Source: Rhizobiales bacterium Ga0077537
GTDB taxonomy: Bacteria; Pseudomonadota; Alphaproteobacteria; Rhizobiales; Hyphomicrobiaceae
Length of the DNA stretch: 64,000 bases
Direction of reading: 5' to 3'
Assembly: GCA_001464955.1 (NCBI GenBank)
Contig: LNEM01000023.1
Location: 1 to 64,000, forward strand
The translations under genes and the position numbers were made by a program. Shown one piece after another: positions 17,926-28,667 of the stretch (positions within the stretch are counted from its first letter, which is position 1; the number at the start of each line of letters is the position of its first letter). Below the pieces are notes generated by a model that made no database searches, was not told where the DNA came from, and worked only from the letters and a program-made list of their open reading frames with translations.

Positions 17926-20352
17926 GTGAACGAGGGGGCTGACGTGCTGGCTCTGCTGAGAGCGGTCAGTTTCGCCGTCGAGACGGTCTCCGCCTCGCTG
18001 CGCTGGCTGTTTCGAGGTGCCCTCGTCTCGGTGGCGTTCAACCCGCGCCTCGGCCGCCTGCGCCCCCTGTTCGCGGCCGGCTGCGCCTACATCGCGTTCG
18101 CTTTCGTACTCGTCTATCTGGTCGCTCCCGTGCGCGGCTATGTCGGACATCACTATCTGGGGGAGAAGCTCGCCTACGATGCCGAGCGATGGTTGGCGAC
18201 CGCGCTCTATGACCGGCAGGGCAATTTCGTCGGCACGTTCGATGGCAACCTCGACAGCCAGCGTGACGTGAACTGGACCGGCGCATCCGTGGAACTCGCC
18301 GGCTACACGGCCAATCCCGACCACAAGTCGATTCCGGTCCGAGAAGTTCCACCCCACTATTGGCAGTGCCTGACCCATCACGAGGACCGCTACATCGGCG
18401 GCATTCTGAACCCGTTCGGCATCGACCTCGTCGGCGTGCTCAAGATCCCCTACACGAGCATCGTGCGCACGATTCAGCTCCGGCGCCCCACCCTGGGCGT
18501 CGGCGGATCCACGCTGCCGATGCAGCTCGTCCGCGTCATCTACAAGACCCCCCCGAGCCACGCCGAAGGCAGCCTCGGCAAGCTTCGCCGCAAGGTCGGC
18601 GAATGGTGGCTGGCGCCGGTCATCTACTACGGTCTGACCCGCGGCGGCGACGATACGCCCCTGAAACAGTGGACCGCCAATCACCTCTGGCTCGCGCAAC
18701 GTACCGGTGGCCAGCCGCTGCATGGCGTCGAAATGACCGCGCGCGTCGTGTTCGGAAAGGAAGCCCGCGACCTCACCATCGCTGAGCAGTTCGTGCTTGC
18801 ATCGGCGGTGAACAAGCCCATCATCCTGCTCGACGGCAACGAGCGGCTGAACAGCGCCCGTGACGCCAACTGGCGCTACATCATCGAGGTGCGTGCCAGA
18901 ACGTGCGCCGAGCGCCTGATCGCGGACGAGACGGCCAAGCGCGAAGTGCTATTCGAGTTGATCGGCCTCGCCAATGGCCCACCCGATCCACGCGTCCGAC
19001 CGGTGCTGCAGGAGGCCCTGGAGCGACATGCGCCGGGTCTCGCTCGCCGGGCGACAGCCAATCCCATGATCCGCGCCGCAGCGCTCCTGCCGGAAGCCCG
19101 CTTCGGCATGCGCGAGGAGATGAAGCAGCGCTTTGGCCTCGGCTGGCGCGAGGACGTCCGCGGGCTGGCCACCACACTGGACGTCGGCGCCAATCTGGCA
19201 TTCTCGGCGACGATCGGGACCGAACTCGCAGCCCTGCATAAGAAGCATCAGGCTCGCCTCAACCCTGGCTATGCACTCGATCCTCGCGCGACGTCAGCCG
19301 AAACAACGGCCAGCCGCTTGCCCAACATCTCGATCGTCGCAGCCAACGCCAAAGGCGAGATCGTCCGCTATTGGGAATCGGGCGAAACGGCCGCCTACTT
19401 CGGCTCATCCTCCGCGCGGAGCCGGGAGACGGGGAAATACCTCCCGCAGAACGAGCCCCGCCGCATCGCCTCGACGGCGAAAATGCTCCTGGCGCTCGCA
19501 CTGGCGAACCAGGGGCGCGACAGACCACAAACCCTCTATGTCGACCCGAAGGCTCCGCCACGTGGCCTTGAAACCTGCGCTCGGGGCGACGGCACGCTGC
19601 GCCGGGGACGAACCGCCGAAGTCGCATTCGCCTGCTCGCTCAGCCCCGCAATGGAGTGGCGCGGCGCGGTACTCGGCCAGAGACCGCTGGAGCGCCTGAT
19701 AAACGGCTTCGGCTTTGCGATGCCGCCACCGTCGGCATCGGGCGAACCGACACCGCCGTCGACCGCGATCGCCCGCGGCATCATCGCCGGCTCGCCGCGT
19801 CGCGTTCACCACATGGCCGGCGTCCTGCTGGCCGCAATGACGGGCCGCGGTGCCCGCCCCCTCCCCGCACCGACGCTCATCAAGTCCTGGGATCTGTCGA
19901 GCCGCGCGAACCAGCCGGCCCCGGTCGATGTCATCGTCCCCTCGAAGCTCGTCGCCGCTCACGCCGTGCCGTTCCTGCGCACGGTGCTTTCGGCGCCGCT
20001 CTGCTATCGCGCCAACGGCGTGCCGCACGGCACGTTGAAGTCATTGCACCATTGGTGCGCCGCGGCGCGCCCGGGCGTCTCGCTGCACTTCGCCAAGACG
20101 GGGACGGACACCACCGAGGACCCGTCGCAGACGGTGGACACCTGGATCGCCGGCGGCATCCGCTTCGATGGCGGCGAGAGCTACTCCTACGTCGTCCAGA
20201 TCGGAACCGCGTCCACGCGCGAGCCATTCGCCAACAGGCTGAACGCGGGCCCACTGCTGGCGCCACTGGTCGAAGCCTTGCTGGCTGATCTCGAGCGCGA
20301 CACCCGGCGATCCGGGGCCGCGCGTCCGGCTCGCGCGGCGTCGCTCAGATAG
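17926..20352 (+). CDS. Divergent class A penicillin-binding protein (GT51 + transpeptidase)
   Basis: This 808-residue envelope enzyme has one N-terminal membrane helix (FAAGCAYIAFAFVLVYLVAP, ~residues 49-68). The glycosyltransferase-51 domain (about 125-330) shows HHEDRYIGG and VGGSTLPMQLVRVIY, matching the EDxxFxxHxG and GGSTITQQ motifs but lacking the usual histidine of the first. The transpeptidase domain has the active-site serine in ASTAK (SxxK), a CSLSP segment where SxN is expected, and KTGT near the end (FAKTGTDTTED). All three elements are present, so peptidoglycan polymerisation and cross-linking is likely. The sequence is far from standard PBP1a/b, and the unusual motifs suggest a specialised or attenuated transglycosylase. 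Confidence 0.78.
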   Translation: MNEGADVLALLRAVSFAVETVSASLRWLFRGALVSVAFNPRLGRLRPLFAAGCAYIAFAFVLVYLVAPVRGYVGHHYLGEKLAYDAERWLATALYDRQGNFVGTFDGNLDSQRDVNWTGASVELAGYTANPDHKSIPVREVPPHYWQCLTHHEDRYIGGILNPFGIDLVGVLKIPYTSIVRTIQLRRPTLGVGGSTLPMQLVRVIYKTPPSHAEGSLGKLRRKVGEWWLAPVIYYGLTRGGDDTPLKQWTANHLWLAQRTGGQPLHGVEMTARVVFGKEARDLTIAEQFVLASAVNKPIILLDGNERLNSARDANWRYIIEVRARTCAERLIADETAKREVLFELIGLANGPPDPRVRPVLQEALERHAPGLARRATANPMIRAAALLPEARFGMREEMKQRFGLGWREDVRGLATTLDVGANLAFSATIGTELAALHKKHQARLNPGYALDPRATSAETTASRLPNISIVAANAKGEIVRYWESGETAAYFGSSSARSRETGKYLPQNEPRRIASTAKMLLALALANQGRDRPQTLYVDPKAPPRGLETCARGDGTLRRGRTAEVAFACSLSPAMEWRGAVLGQRPLERLINGFGFAMPPPSASGEPTPPSTAIARGIIAGSPRRVHHMAGVLLAAMTGRGARPLPAPTLIKSWDLSSRANQPAPVDVIVPSKLVAAHAVPFLRTVLSAPLCYRANGVPHGTLKSLHHWCAAARPGVSLHFAKTGTDTTEDPSQTVDTWIAGGIRFDGGESYSYVVQIGTASTREPFANRLNAGPLLAPLVEALLADLERDTRRSGAARPARAASLR

Positions 20353-20364
20353 CGTGCGCTGCCA

Positions 20365-21921
20365 TCAGCTTCCTGCGACCACGGGCTTGCCGAGCTTGTG
20401 CGGGTTGTTCATGAAAAGCAGCACCGGGATGCACGCTGCAATCACGATCGCGAGCAACTGGAAGTCCGCGATATAGGCGAGAAGCTTCGCCTGGCGCACG
20501 ACGAGCCGGTCGAGCGCCGCGAGCCCGGCGGGATCGGTGAAGCTCCAAACCGGCGGCAGCGTCAGATGACGAAAGACCTCGTTGTCGGCGCGCACCCCGG
20601 CCGAGAGAATGGCCTGGTTGGACTGGCTCAGGATCGCGAGATAGGTCGAGAAGATCGCGACGCCGAAGCCGCGGCCGATGTTGTTGAGGAGCGCATAGAA
20701 CGACGTGCCCGCGTCCCGGAGATCGGACGGCAGCGTCGTGAAGGCCACCGAGTTGAGCGGCACCACGAAGGCCCCGAAGGCGAGGCCCTGGATGAAATTG
20801 TTGATGACGATCGTCGGCATGTCGATGTCTTCGGTGAACGTCGAGAGCTGCCACATGGTGGCCGCGATCAGCACCATCGCCACGCCGATGACCTTGCGCG
20901 GATCGACATACTTCAGGATGTAGCCGACGAAGAAGGAGGCGAGCATCGTCCCCGCGCCGCGAGGTGCCATCACGAAGCCGGATGTCAGGACCGGATACCC
21001 GCCCATGTCCTGGACGAACGGCGGCACGAGCACGAGGCTGCCGAACAGCAGAAGCCCGAACAGCGTTCTGAGCAGCGTCCCGCCGAGATAGTTCCGGTCG
21101 CGAAAGATCGCCGGATCGATGAACGGCGTCTTCGACGTGAAGGAGTTCACCAGAAAGAGCCAGAACGCCGCCCCACCCACGAGCGTGAGGGTCAGGATCG
21201 TCGTCGAGGCGAACCAGTCCATGCGCTCGCCGCGATCGAGAATGTACTGCAGCGTGGCGATGCTGATCCCGAGTGTGACGAAGCCGAAATAGTTGAACGG
21301 CCGATGCGGCCGCTTGCCACCGCTCGGCACCAGCATCCACACCATGAGCAGCGCCACGCAGCCGATCGGGAGATTGAGATAGAACGCCCAGCGCCAGTTG
21401 AAATACTCGACCACATAGCCGCCGACGGTGGGCCCGAACACCGGCCCGAACATGACACCGACGCCCCACCAGGCCATGGCGATGCCGAAATCCTCCTTCT
21501 TGTAGATCGACAGCAACGTGGACATGGCGAGCGGCAGCAACGCCGCACCGAAGAAGCCCTGCAGTGCGCGCCAGACGAGGATCTCCTCGAGCGACGTCGA
21601 AAGCCCCGACAGGAGCGCGAAGGTCGTGAATCCGGCGATCCCGATCAACAGCAACCGCTTGCGACCGAACACAGCTCCGATCGCGCCCCAGAGCGGTGTG
21701 AACACCGAGAGCGTGATCAGGTACGACGTGAGAACCCAGGCGACCTGATCCTGCGTCGCGGAAAGCTCGCCCTGCATCTGGCGAAGCGCGATCGAGACGA
21801 TGGCGGTGTCGAAGACTTGCACGAGCGGCGCGAGAATGAGCGCGATCGTCACCAGCTTGAGCCGCATGCCGGTCAGGATGGTGTCTTCGGCGCTTGCTCC
21901 CGCCGTCGCGCCCCGCGTCAT
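20365..21921 (-). CDS. emrB: EmrB/QacA-type multidrug efflux MFS transporter
   Basis: The 518-residue protein has 14 membrane helices of the DHA2 family. Motif A-like GAIGAVFGRKRLLLIG follows TM2. The antiporter motif C appears as GVGVMFGPVFGPTVGGYVVEYFNWRWAFYLNLPIG. It is the pump of a tripartite system. The upstream EmrA-like adaptor overlaps it by four bases and the MarR regulator precedes both, which is the emrRAB arrangement. It should export hydrophobic toxic compounds using the proton gradient, together with an outer-membrane TolC-type channel not encoded here. The symbol is by arrangement and family; the substrates are unknown. Confidence 0.9.
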   Translation of the reverse strand: MTRGATAGASAEDTILTGMRLKLVTIALILAPLVQVFDTAIVSIALRQMQGELSATQDQVAWVLTSYLITLSVFTPLWGAIGAVFGRKRLLLIGIAGFTTFALLSGLSTSLEEILVWRALQGFFGAALLPLAMSTLLSIYKKEDFGIAMAWWGVGVMFGPVFGPTVGGYVVEYFNWRWAFYLNLPIGCVALLMVWMLVPSGGKRPHRPFNYFGFVTLGISIATLQYILDRGERMDWFASTTILTLTLVGGAAFWLFLVNSFTSKTPFIDPAIFRDRNYLGGTLLRTLFGLLLFGSLVLVPPFVQDMGGYPVLTSGFVMAPRGAGTMLASFFVGYILKYVDPRKVIGVAMVLIAATMWQLSTFTEDIDMPTIVINNFIQGLAFGAFVVPLNSVAFTTLPSDLRDAGTSFYALLNNIGRGFGVAIFSTYLAILSQSNQAILSAGVRADNEVFRHLTLPPVWSFTDPAGLAALDRLVVRQAKLLAYIADFQLLAIVIAACIPVLLFMNNPHKLGKPVVAGS

Positions 21922-23054
21922 TGCGATGCCTTGGCTCGCCCGAGCAAGGTTGCGGCCCAGCGCGGTAACGGTCGTTGGTGTCCGGTGTCGATCTCGACGA
22001 CGGCGCTCATGCCGGCGCGTAGCGGGGGCGCCCCCTCGAGCGGCTCGAGTTGCAGACGAACCTGCAGACGCTGCACCACCTTTACCCAGTTGCCCGTGGC
22101 ATTCTGCGGCGGAAGTATCGCGAATTCGGCGCCCGTCGCAGGACTGATGCTCGTCACCCGCGCCCGCCAGTGGTGATCCGGATAGGTATCGACGTGGACG
22201 GTCGCGATCTGGCCATCACGGATGTAGGTGAGCTCCGTCTCCTTGAAGTTGGCTTGGACCCAGATCTCCTCGGTGCCGACCAGACTGAAGACGACATTGC
22301 CGGCCGTGACGTATTCGCCGGGCTGGAGATCGAAGTTGGTCACGATGCCCGCGACCGGCGCCTTGATTTCGGTGCGCTTGAGATCGAGCGCGGCGGCGTC
22401 CCTGAGCGCCCGCGCCTCTTTCACGGCGGGATGCTCGAGGCTCGGCCGCTTCGGATCGCCACCGAGCTTCGCTCTCGCCTCCGCGATCTCCTGTTCGATG
22501 ATCGCGGTCTGATCGCGTGCGTTGCGCAGGCCTTTCTCCGCCGTATCCATCAATGACCGCGACACGACACCCGACTTGATCAGCCGGTCCTGCCGCTCAT
22601 GGTTCTGCTCATGGAATTCGAGATCGCCGGTCGCGAGCTTGAGCCGCGCCACCTTCTGCTCGTAGAGCGCCCGCAACGCGTCGATCTCCTGCACCGCCGC
22701 ATCGAGCCGGGCTTCCGCCCGGTCGAGCGCGATCCGAAACGGCTCCGGATCGATCTTGAAGAGGAGCGCGCCCCGCGCGACGATCTGGTCCGCCTTTACG
22801 GCGACCTCCGCGACGCGTCCGGCGACGTCCGAGCTGACCGCGATCTTGTCGGCCTTCACATAGGCGTTGTCCGTCGACATGACGCGGCCGCCCATCATGT
22901 AGATGTAGACGCCGATGGCCGCGGCCACAGCCGGCCCGATGAGGCCGATGAGCACGGTCCCGACGATTCGGGACACCCCGAAGGAGGCGAATCGCCGGGC
23001 CAGTGGTTTGCTCTCGCCGTTCGCCGCAGCGCCGCTCTTTTCCATGGCTGTCAC
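21918..23054 (-). CDS. emrA: EmrA/HlyD-type membrane fusion protein
   Basis: This 378-residue periplasmic adaptor has a single N-terminal membrane helix (VLIGLIGPAVAAAIGVYIYMMG, ~residues 34-55). The first half of a lipoyl/barrel-sandwich domain follows (VSSDVAGRVAEVAVKADQIVARGALLFKIDPEPF), then a long coiled-coil hairpin (~95-195), the second half (LDLKRTEIKAPVAGIVTNFDLQPGEYV) and beta-barrel domains. It links the EmrB pump to an outer-membrane channel. Both ends overlap neighbours by four bases (MarR upstream, EmrB downstream), so the three are one operon. The length is normal and the protein appears intact. Confidence 0.92.
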   Translation of the reverse strand: MTAMEKSGAAANGESKPLARRFASFGVSRIVGTVLIGLIGPAVAAAIGVYIYMMGGRVMSTDNAYVKADKIAVSSDVAGRVAEVAVKADQIVARGALLFKIDPEPFRIALDRAEARLDAAVQEIDALRALYEQKVARLKLATGDLEFHEQNHERQDRLIKSGVVSRSLMDTAEKGLRNARDQTAIIEQEIAEARAKLGGDPKRPSLEHPAVKEARALRDAAALDLKRTEIKAPVAGIVTNFDLQPGEYVTAGNVVFSLVGTEEIWVQANFKETELTYIRDGQIATVHVDTYPDHHWRARVTSISPATGAEFAILPPQNATGNWVKVVQRLQVRLQLEPLEGAPPLRAGMSAVVEIDTGHQRPLPRWAATLLGRAKASQ

Positions 23055-23536
23055 GTTCGCGTCCCCGGTCGGCCGTCGCCGGCCGCCTCTCCGGCGCCGT
23101 CGAGGCGCGTCATGTTGGATTTGATCTGCAAGAGCATCTCGATCAGCCGGTCGGCCTCCGCGTCGGTAAATCCGGCGAGCGCTTCCATGCGGGTCTCGGC
23201 CGACATCTCACGCAGGCGATCGAGAACCGGCTGTACCTCGGCCCGCAGATGGAGAAGCCACGCGCGCCGGTCGGCTGGGTCGGGACGTCGCTCGACGAAG
23301 CCCTTCTCGACCAGCCGGTCGATATGCCGCCCGAGCGTGATCGGCTCGACTTCGAGGATCTCGGCCAGCGCGGTCTGGTTGATCCCTTCGCGGCGCCGCA
23401 GTTGCGCCAGCACGCGCCATTGCGCCCGGGTCAGCCCGAGGCGGCTCGCCCGTGCGTCGAATCGCTGCCGCACGAGCCGCGAGACATCGGCGAGCAGGAA
23501 TCCCAGCGAGCGGGACAGATAAGGGTCGGCGGTCAT
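23051..23536 (-). CDS. emrR: MarR-family transcriptional regulator of the efflux operon
   Basis: The 161-residue protein has the MarR winged-helix layout: LTRAQWRVLAQLRRREGINQTALAEILEVEPITLGRHIDRLVEKGFVERRPDPADRRAWLLHL covers the helix-turn-helix and the wing with its conserved DxRxxxLxL pattern. Long terminal helices support dimerisation. It is the first gene of the operon and overlaps the adaptor gene by four bases. A perfect 16-bp palindrome lies 65 bases upstream of its start, beside a TATAAT box, and is the natural site for autorepression relieved by pump substrates. The regulator-target link is inferred from this arrangement. Confidence 0.92.
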   Translation of the reverse strand: MTADPYLSRSLGFLLADVSRLVRQRFDARASRLGLTRAQWRVLAQLRRREGINQTALAEILEVEPITLGRHIDRLVEKGFVERRPDPADRRAWLLHLRAEVQPVLDRLREMSAETRMEALAGFTDAEADRLIEMLLQIKSNMTRLDGAGEAAGDGRPGTRT

Positions 23537-23563
23537 GATGCCCGCAGAATAGCTGCGAGGCTT

Positions 23564-23616
23564 ATTATATGCCAGCTCCCTAATGGCACAGGCAGCATTT
23601 CGGTAATATATTACCG
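23564..23616 (-). promoter_or_regulatory. Promoter with palindromic MarR-type operator
   Basis: On the minus strand a perfect TATAAT hexamer lies at 23569-23564, about 28 bases before the MarR gene start. Further upstream, 23601-23616 is a perfect 16-bp palindrome, CGGTAATATATTACCG. It is markedly AT-rich against the GC-rich surroundings and symmetrical as MarR dimer sites are. A good -35 hexamer is not obvious between them. Confidence 0.65.
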
Positions 23617-23680
23617 CAAAAGTAACAGGCGATCGTCACGCACTTCGGACCCGGGCCAAGGTCGCGGTGGGACAGTGGGC

Positions 23681-25315
<1,635 letters not shown>

Positions 25316-25423
25316 GGTCGGGCAATCCTGGCGGCAGGCGTCACATGACGCACGTCATGCCCTTAGCGGCACGCGGCCCGGGCCGCAAGAGACCGCCCCA
25401 TGGCGTCGCGATGGGCTCCGGCC

Positions 25424-26857
25424 TCAATCGAGACCCGGGATCGACGGTCGCCGGTCGGCCCATGGCCGGGCCGCCTCGAACAGCGCCGCGACTCTGAGCA
25501 GCTTCTGATCTTCACCTCGCCGGCCGACGAACTGGATCGAGACCGGAAGACCATCCGAATGGAACCCCGCCGGCAGCACGATCGCCGGGTTCCCGGTGAG
25601 GTTGAACGGGTGCGTGTAGGGATACCAGGCACGCCGCACGGTATCGACCTTCTTGTTCTCGATCACGATAGGCTCGAACAGCGCCTCCTGGATACCGAGC
25701 GCCGTCCGCGACAGCGCCGGCATGGCGATCACGTCGAATCGCTCGAACCATCCCTGGACCTGACGGTAGAGCTTCGTGCGCAGCATCAGCGCCCGGCCGA
25801 CGTCCTCGCCGCTCTGTCCGACGCCACGCTCCATCTGGGCGATGAGCGTCGGGCTCATGCCGTCCTTCCACTGGGGCACGACGTCGGCGAACCGCGCGTT
25901 CCAAAGCGCCGTCGAGAGCGTCAGCCAGAACGGTTCCGTCGGCTCGAGATCGTCGCCCATGGGCTCGACGACGGCACCGAGATCGCCGAGCGCTTCGGCC
26001 GCTTCCTGGCAGAGCGTCAGATATTCGCTGTCCGCGACACTGTTGGCGAGGTAGGGCCGCCACGCGACCCGAACGCCCTTGAGATCACCCTCCGGCCGGG
26101 CAGCCGCCACCGAACCGGCAGCCGACATGCCGAACGAATGCGGATCGGACGGATGCCAACCTGCCATCGCTTCCAGCATCAGCGCCGTGTCCATCACGGT
26201 CCGCGTCGTCGGCGTTATGTAGCTCATGTTCGAGAAGGCATCCGGCGCTGTATCATGCGGGATCATGCCGATCGACTGCTTCAGGCCGACGAGCCCGTTG
26301 GCGGAGGCCGGAATGCGCGTCGACCCACCCGCATCCGTGGCGACGGCGAGTGGCCCGATCCCGGCGGCACACGCGACCGACGCGCCTCCCGACGAGCCGC
26401 CCGCTGTCCGGGTCTGGTCCCAGGCGTTCGGCGTCCGCCCGAAGAGCGGCGCCTCGGTCCAGCACATGTGGCCGAACTCCGGCGTCGTCGTCTTGCCGAA
26501 CAGGATTGCGCCCGCAGCCTTGAGACGCGCGACGGAAACCTGATCTGTGGTAGGCACGTTGTGCTCGTGGATATACGAGCCGAAGGTGGTCCGGACGCCC
26601 GCCGTATTGACCAGATCCTTCACGTGCAGCGGCACGCCATGCAGCGGTCCCAGCAGCTCTCCCCGGGCCTGCCGCTCATCGGCGGCGGCGGCATCCCGCA
26701 TCGCCTGATCGACGGCGATCGTGATGAAGCAATTGAGGACCGGCTGCGCCTTCTCGGCCCGCGCCAACGTCGCCGCCATGACCTCGCGCGCCGACACGCG
26801 TTTCTCTCGAATCATTTGCGCGAGATCGGCGGCGGAAACATAGGCGAAGTCGGCCAT
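25424..26857 (-). CDS. Amidase-signature family hydrolase
   Basis: The 477-residue enzyme contains the Ser-cisSer-Lys triad of amidase-signature proteins: the lysine in LHVKDLV (about residue 80), the cis-serine in GGSSGGAS (about 153-160), and the nucleophilic serine in ATDAGGSTRIPA (about 178). Flanking FGKTTTPEFG is also characteristic. It should hydrolyse an amide in the cytoplasm. No GatB or GatC subunit lies nearby and the C-terminal region differs from GatA, so tRNA amidotransferase function is unlikely. It has no clear operon partner. The substrate is unknown. Confidence 0.9.
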   Translation of the reverse strand: MADFAYVSAADLAQMIREKRVSAREVMAATLARAEKAQPVLNCFITIAVDQAMRDAAAADERQARGELLGPLHGVPLHVKDLVNTAGVRTTFGSYIHEHNVPTTDQVSVARLKAAGAILFGKTTTPEFGHMCWTEAPLFGRTPNAWDQTRTAGGSSGGASVACAAGIGPLAVATDAGGSTRIPASANGLVGLKQSIGMIPHDTAPDAFSNMSYITPTTRTVMDTALMLEAMAGWHPSDPHSFGMSAAGSVAAARPEGDLKGVRVAWRPYLANSVADSEYLTLCQEAAEALGDLGAVVEPMGDDLEPTEPFWLTLSTALWNARFADVVPQWKDGMSPTLIAQMERGVGQSGEDVGRALMLRTKLYRQVQGWFERFDVIAMPALSRTALGIQEALFEPIVIENKKVDTVRRAWYPYTHPFNLTGNPAIVLPAGFHSDGLPVSIQFVGRRGEDQKLLRVAALFEAARPWADRRPSIPGLD

Positions 26858-26922
26858 GGCGAACCTCCGGGACCGCGAACGGTGTGAGCGTAGGGGGCGT
26901 CGAAACGCCGGCGAAATGGATC

Positions 26923-28419
26923 TCAGGTGCCGCAGAACGTCTGCTTCACCTCTTCCTCGGGCCGCGGCGGCAACTGGTGGCGTTCACGCCCCGGCTGCTC
27001 GTCGAACGGCCGGGCGAGCACGTCGACCAGCGTCTCGAACGGCCCGAAATCACCATCGCGCACCGCGTGGGCGATCGCCTCCTCGACGAGGTGATTGCGC
27101 GGAATGAACGCCGGATTGGCCGACGTCATGAGCTGCTTCTGCGCCTCGGGCGACACAGCTTCGAGCGCCAGCCGCCCCCGCCATTTGAGAGCCCACTCGG
27201 CAAACGCTCCCTGGTCGGTGAACGATTGCGCGACGACCGCATCGGCCACCGGATCGTCCACGGCTTGGGCCAGCGCCCGGAAGGTCAGCGTCATGTCGGC
27301 CCGGCTCGCGGCCATCAGGTCGAGGAGCCCGTGCGCCAGATCGAGATCGCCAGCCTTCGGCTCGGAGAGGCCGAGCTTGGCCCGCATCACGCCGCTGTAG
27401 GCCGCCTCAAACAGGCCACCGAACGCCATGATGGCCGCCTGCCCCGACGCCATGCGCTCGTCCTCGGTCTCGCCGAGCAGCGGCAGCAGGGTTTCCGTCA
27501 ACCGGGCGAGGTTCCATTGCGCGATCTGCGGCTGGTTCGCATAGGCATACCGGCCGTTGGCATCGATCGAGCTGAAGACCGTGCTCGGGTGATAGGCGTC
27601 CATGAACGCGCAGGGACCATAGTCGATGGTCTCGCCCGCAATCGACATGTTGTCGGTGTTCATCACGCCGTGAATGAAGCCGACACCGAGCCATCGGGCG
27701 ACGAGGTCCGCCTGCCGCGCGATCACCGCATCGAGCATGGCACGATAGGGATTGGCGGCATTCGCGGCTTCGGGGTAGTGCCGGCCGATGACGTGGTCGG
27801 CGAGCGCGCGGATGGCGTCCACATCACGGCGGACGGCGAAGAACTGGAACGTGCCGACACGGATGTGGCTTGCCGCGACACGCGTGAGAACGGCGCCGGG
27901 CAACGCGTCTTCCCTGAGCACGAACTCGCCCGTCGCGACAGCCGCCAGCGAGCGCGTCGTCGGGATGCCGAGGGCCGCCATGGCCTCGCTGACGATGAAT
28001 TCGCGCAATACCGGTCCGAGGGCCGCCCGCCCGTCACCCCGTCGGGAATAGGGCGTCGGTCCCGAGCCCTTGAGCTGGATGTCGCGCCGCCGCCCGCTCC
28101 GGTCGACCACCTCGCCGAGCAGGATCGCCCGCCCATCGCCCAGTTGTGGCACGAAGCCGCCGAACTGATGCCCGGCGTAGGCCTGTGCGAGCGGCTCGCT
28201 GCCGTCCGCGACCCGGTTACCGGCCAGGACCTCGACACCCTCGGGGCTGGCCAGCGCCGCCGCATCGAGGCCAAGTTCCGCCGCGAGCGCCTGATTGAGC
28301 CGGATCAGCTGCGGCCGGCCGACAGGTGTCGGGCTGAGCCGCGAATAGAAGCGCTCCGGCATCCGGGCATAGCTGTTGTCGAAGGCGAACAGCTTGGTCG
28401 ATCGGGCAGCATCGTTCAT
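26923..28419 (-). CDS. selO: SelO-family protein adenylyltransferase (YdiU)
   Basis: The 498-residue product is a SelO pseudokinase, which transfers AMP to Ser/Thr/Tyr side chains in oxidative-stress responses. Family hallmarks are present: [24 protein letters not shown], the lysine in [35 protein letters not shown], and the metal-binding region [28 protein letters not shown]. The C-terminus ends TFCGT, with cysteine at the position where many eukaryotic members have selenocysteine. The frame extends upstream to 28572, but that part lies in repeat DNA, so ATG 28419 is taken. It is preceded by two long inverted repeats. Confidence 0.95.
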   Translation of the reverse strand: MNDAARSTKLFAFDNSYARMPERFYSRLSPTPVGRPQLIRLNQALAAELGLDAAALASPEGVEVLAGNRVADGSEPLAQAYAGHQFGGFVPQLGDGRAILLGEVVDRSGRRRDIQLKGSGPTPYSRRGDGRAALGPVLREFIVSEAMAALGIPTTRSLAAVATGEFVLREDALPGAVLTRVAASHIRVGTFQFFAVRRDVDAIRALADHVIGRHYPEAANAANPYRAMLDAVIARQADLVARWLGVGFIHGVMNTDNMSIAGETIDYGPCAFMDAYHPSTVFSSIDANGRYAYANQPQIAQWNLARLTETLLPLLGETEDERMASGQAAIMAFGGLFEAAYSGVMRAKLGLSEPKAGDLDLAHGLLDLMAASRADMTLTFRALAQAVDDPVADAVVAQSFTDQGAFAEWALKWRGRLALEAVSPEAQKQLMTSANPAFIPRNHLVEEAIAHAVRDGDFGPFETLVDVLARPFDEQPGRERHQLPPRPEEEVKQTFCGT

Positions 28420-28497
28420 ATGGCACACGGGGTCGAAGGCATTTCCCCTACATATCGACCTTCGACCGCCCCGCGGCAAGGGCGCGTCGCCGCTCCC

Positions 28498-28574
28498 TAG
28501 TGTGGCGGCTTGGAAGTCCGCTTCATTCCTTCGGCACCCTCTGAAAGCGGACTTCCAAGCATGACGCCACACTA
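28498..28574. repeat. Long imperfect palindrome 1
   Basis: The left arm TAGTGTGGCG followed by GCTTGGAAGTCCGCTT is matched by the reverse complement of the right arm, with an extra four-base bulge on one side and an 18-base loop. The unit is about 77 bp and nothing in it codes for protein. A run of six T follows at about 28583-28588 on the plus strand. It could be a mobile palindromic repeat, an RNA hairpin in the ubiE-selO interval, or a terminator. Confidence 0.85.
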
Positions 28575-28591
28575 AGCTAATGTTTTTTCTA

Positions 28592-28660
28592 GTGTCCCTC
28601 TGATCGCAAAGTTCGTTTTGAGCCCGCCAAAGAATGAGACGAACTTTGCGATCGGGACAC
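28592..28660. repeat. Long imperfect palindrome 2
   Basis: A second inverted repeat of about 69 bp begins 17 bases after the first. The outer arm GTGTCCC is paired with GGGACAC, and the inner arm GATCGCAAAGTTCGT is repeated in reverse on the right. Like palindrome 1 it opens with TAGTGT and has a two-step stem with a small bulge, so the two look like members of one design though the inner arms differ. Confidence 0.85.
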
Positions 28661-28667
28661 CAGCCCG

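Noticed and set aside
25424-26857. GatA subunit of tRNA amidotransferase
   Set aside because: The amidase triad is shared by the whole superfamily; no gatB or gatC is adjacent and the C-terminal part differs.
26884-28500. 538-residue plus-strand frame opposite selO
   Set aside because: SelO signatures on the minus strand are unmistakable and this frame has no similarity.
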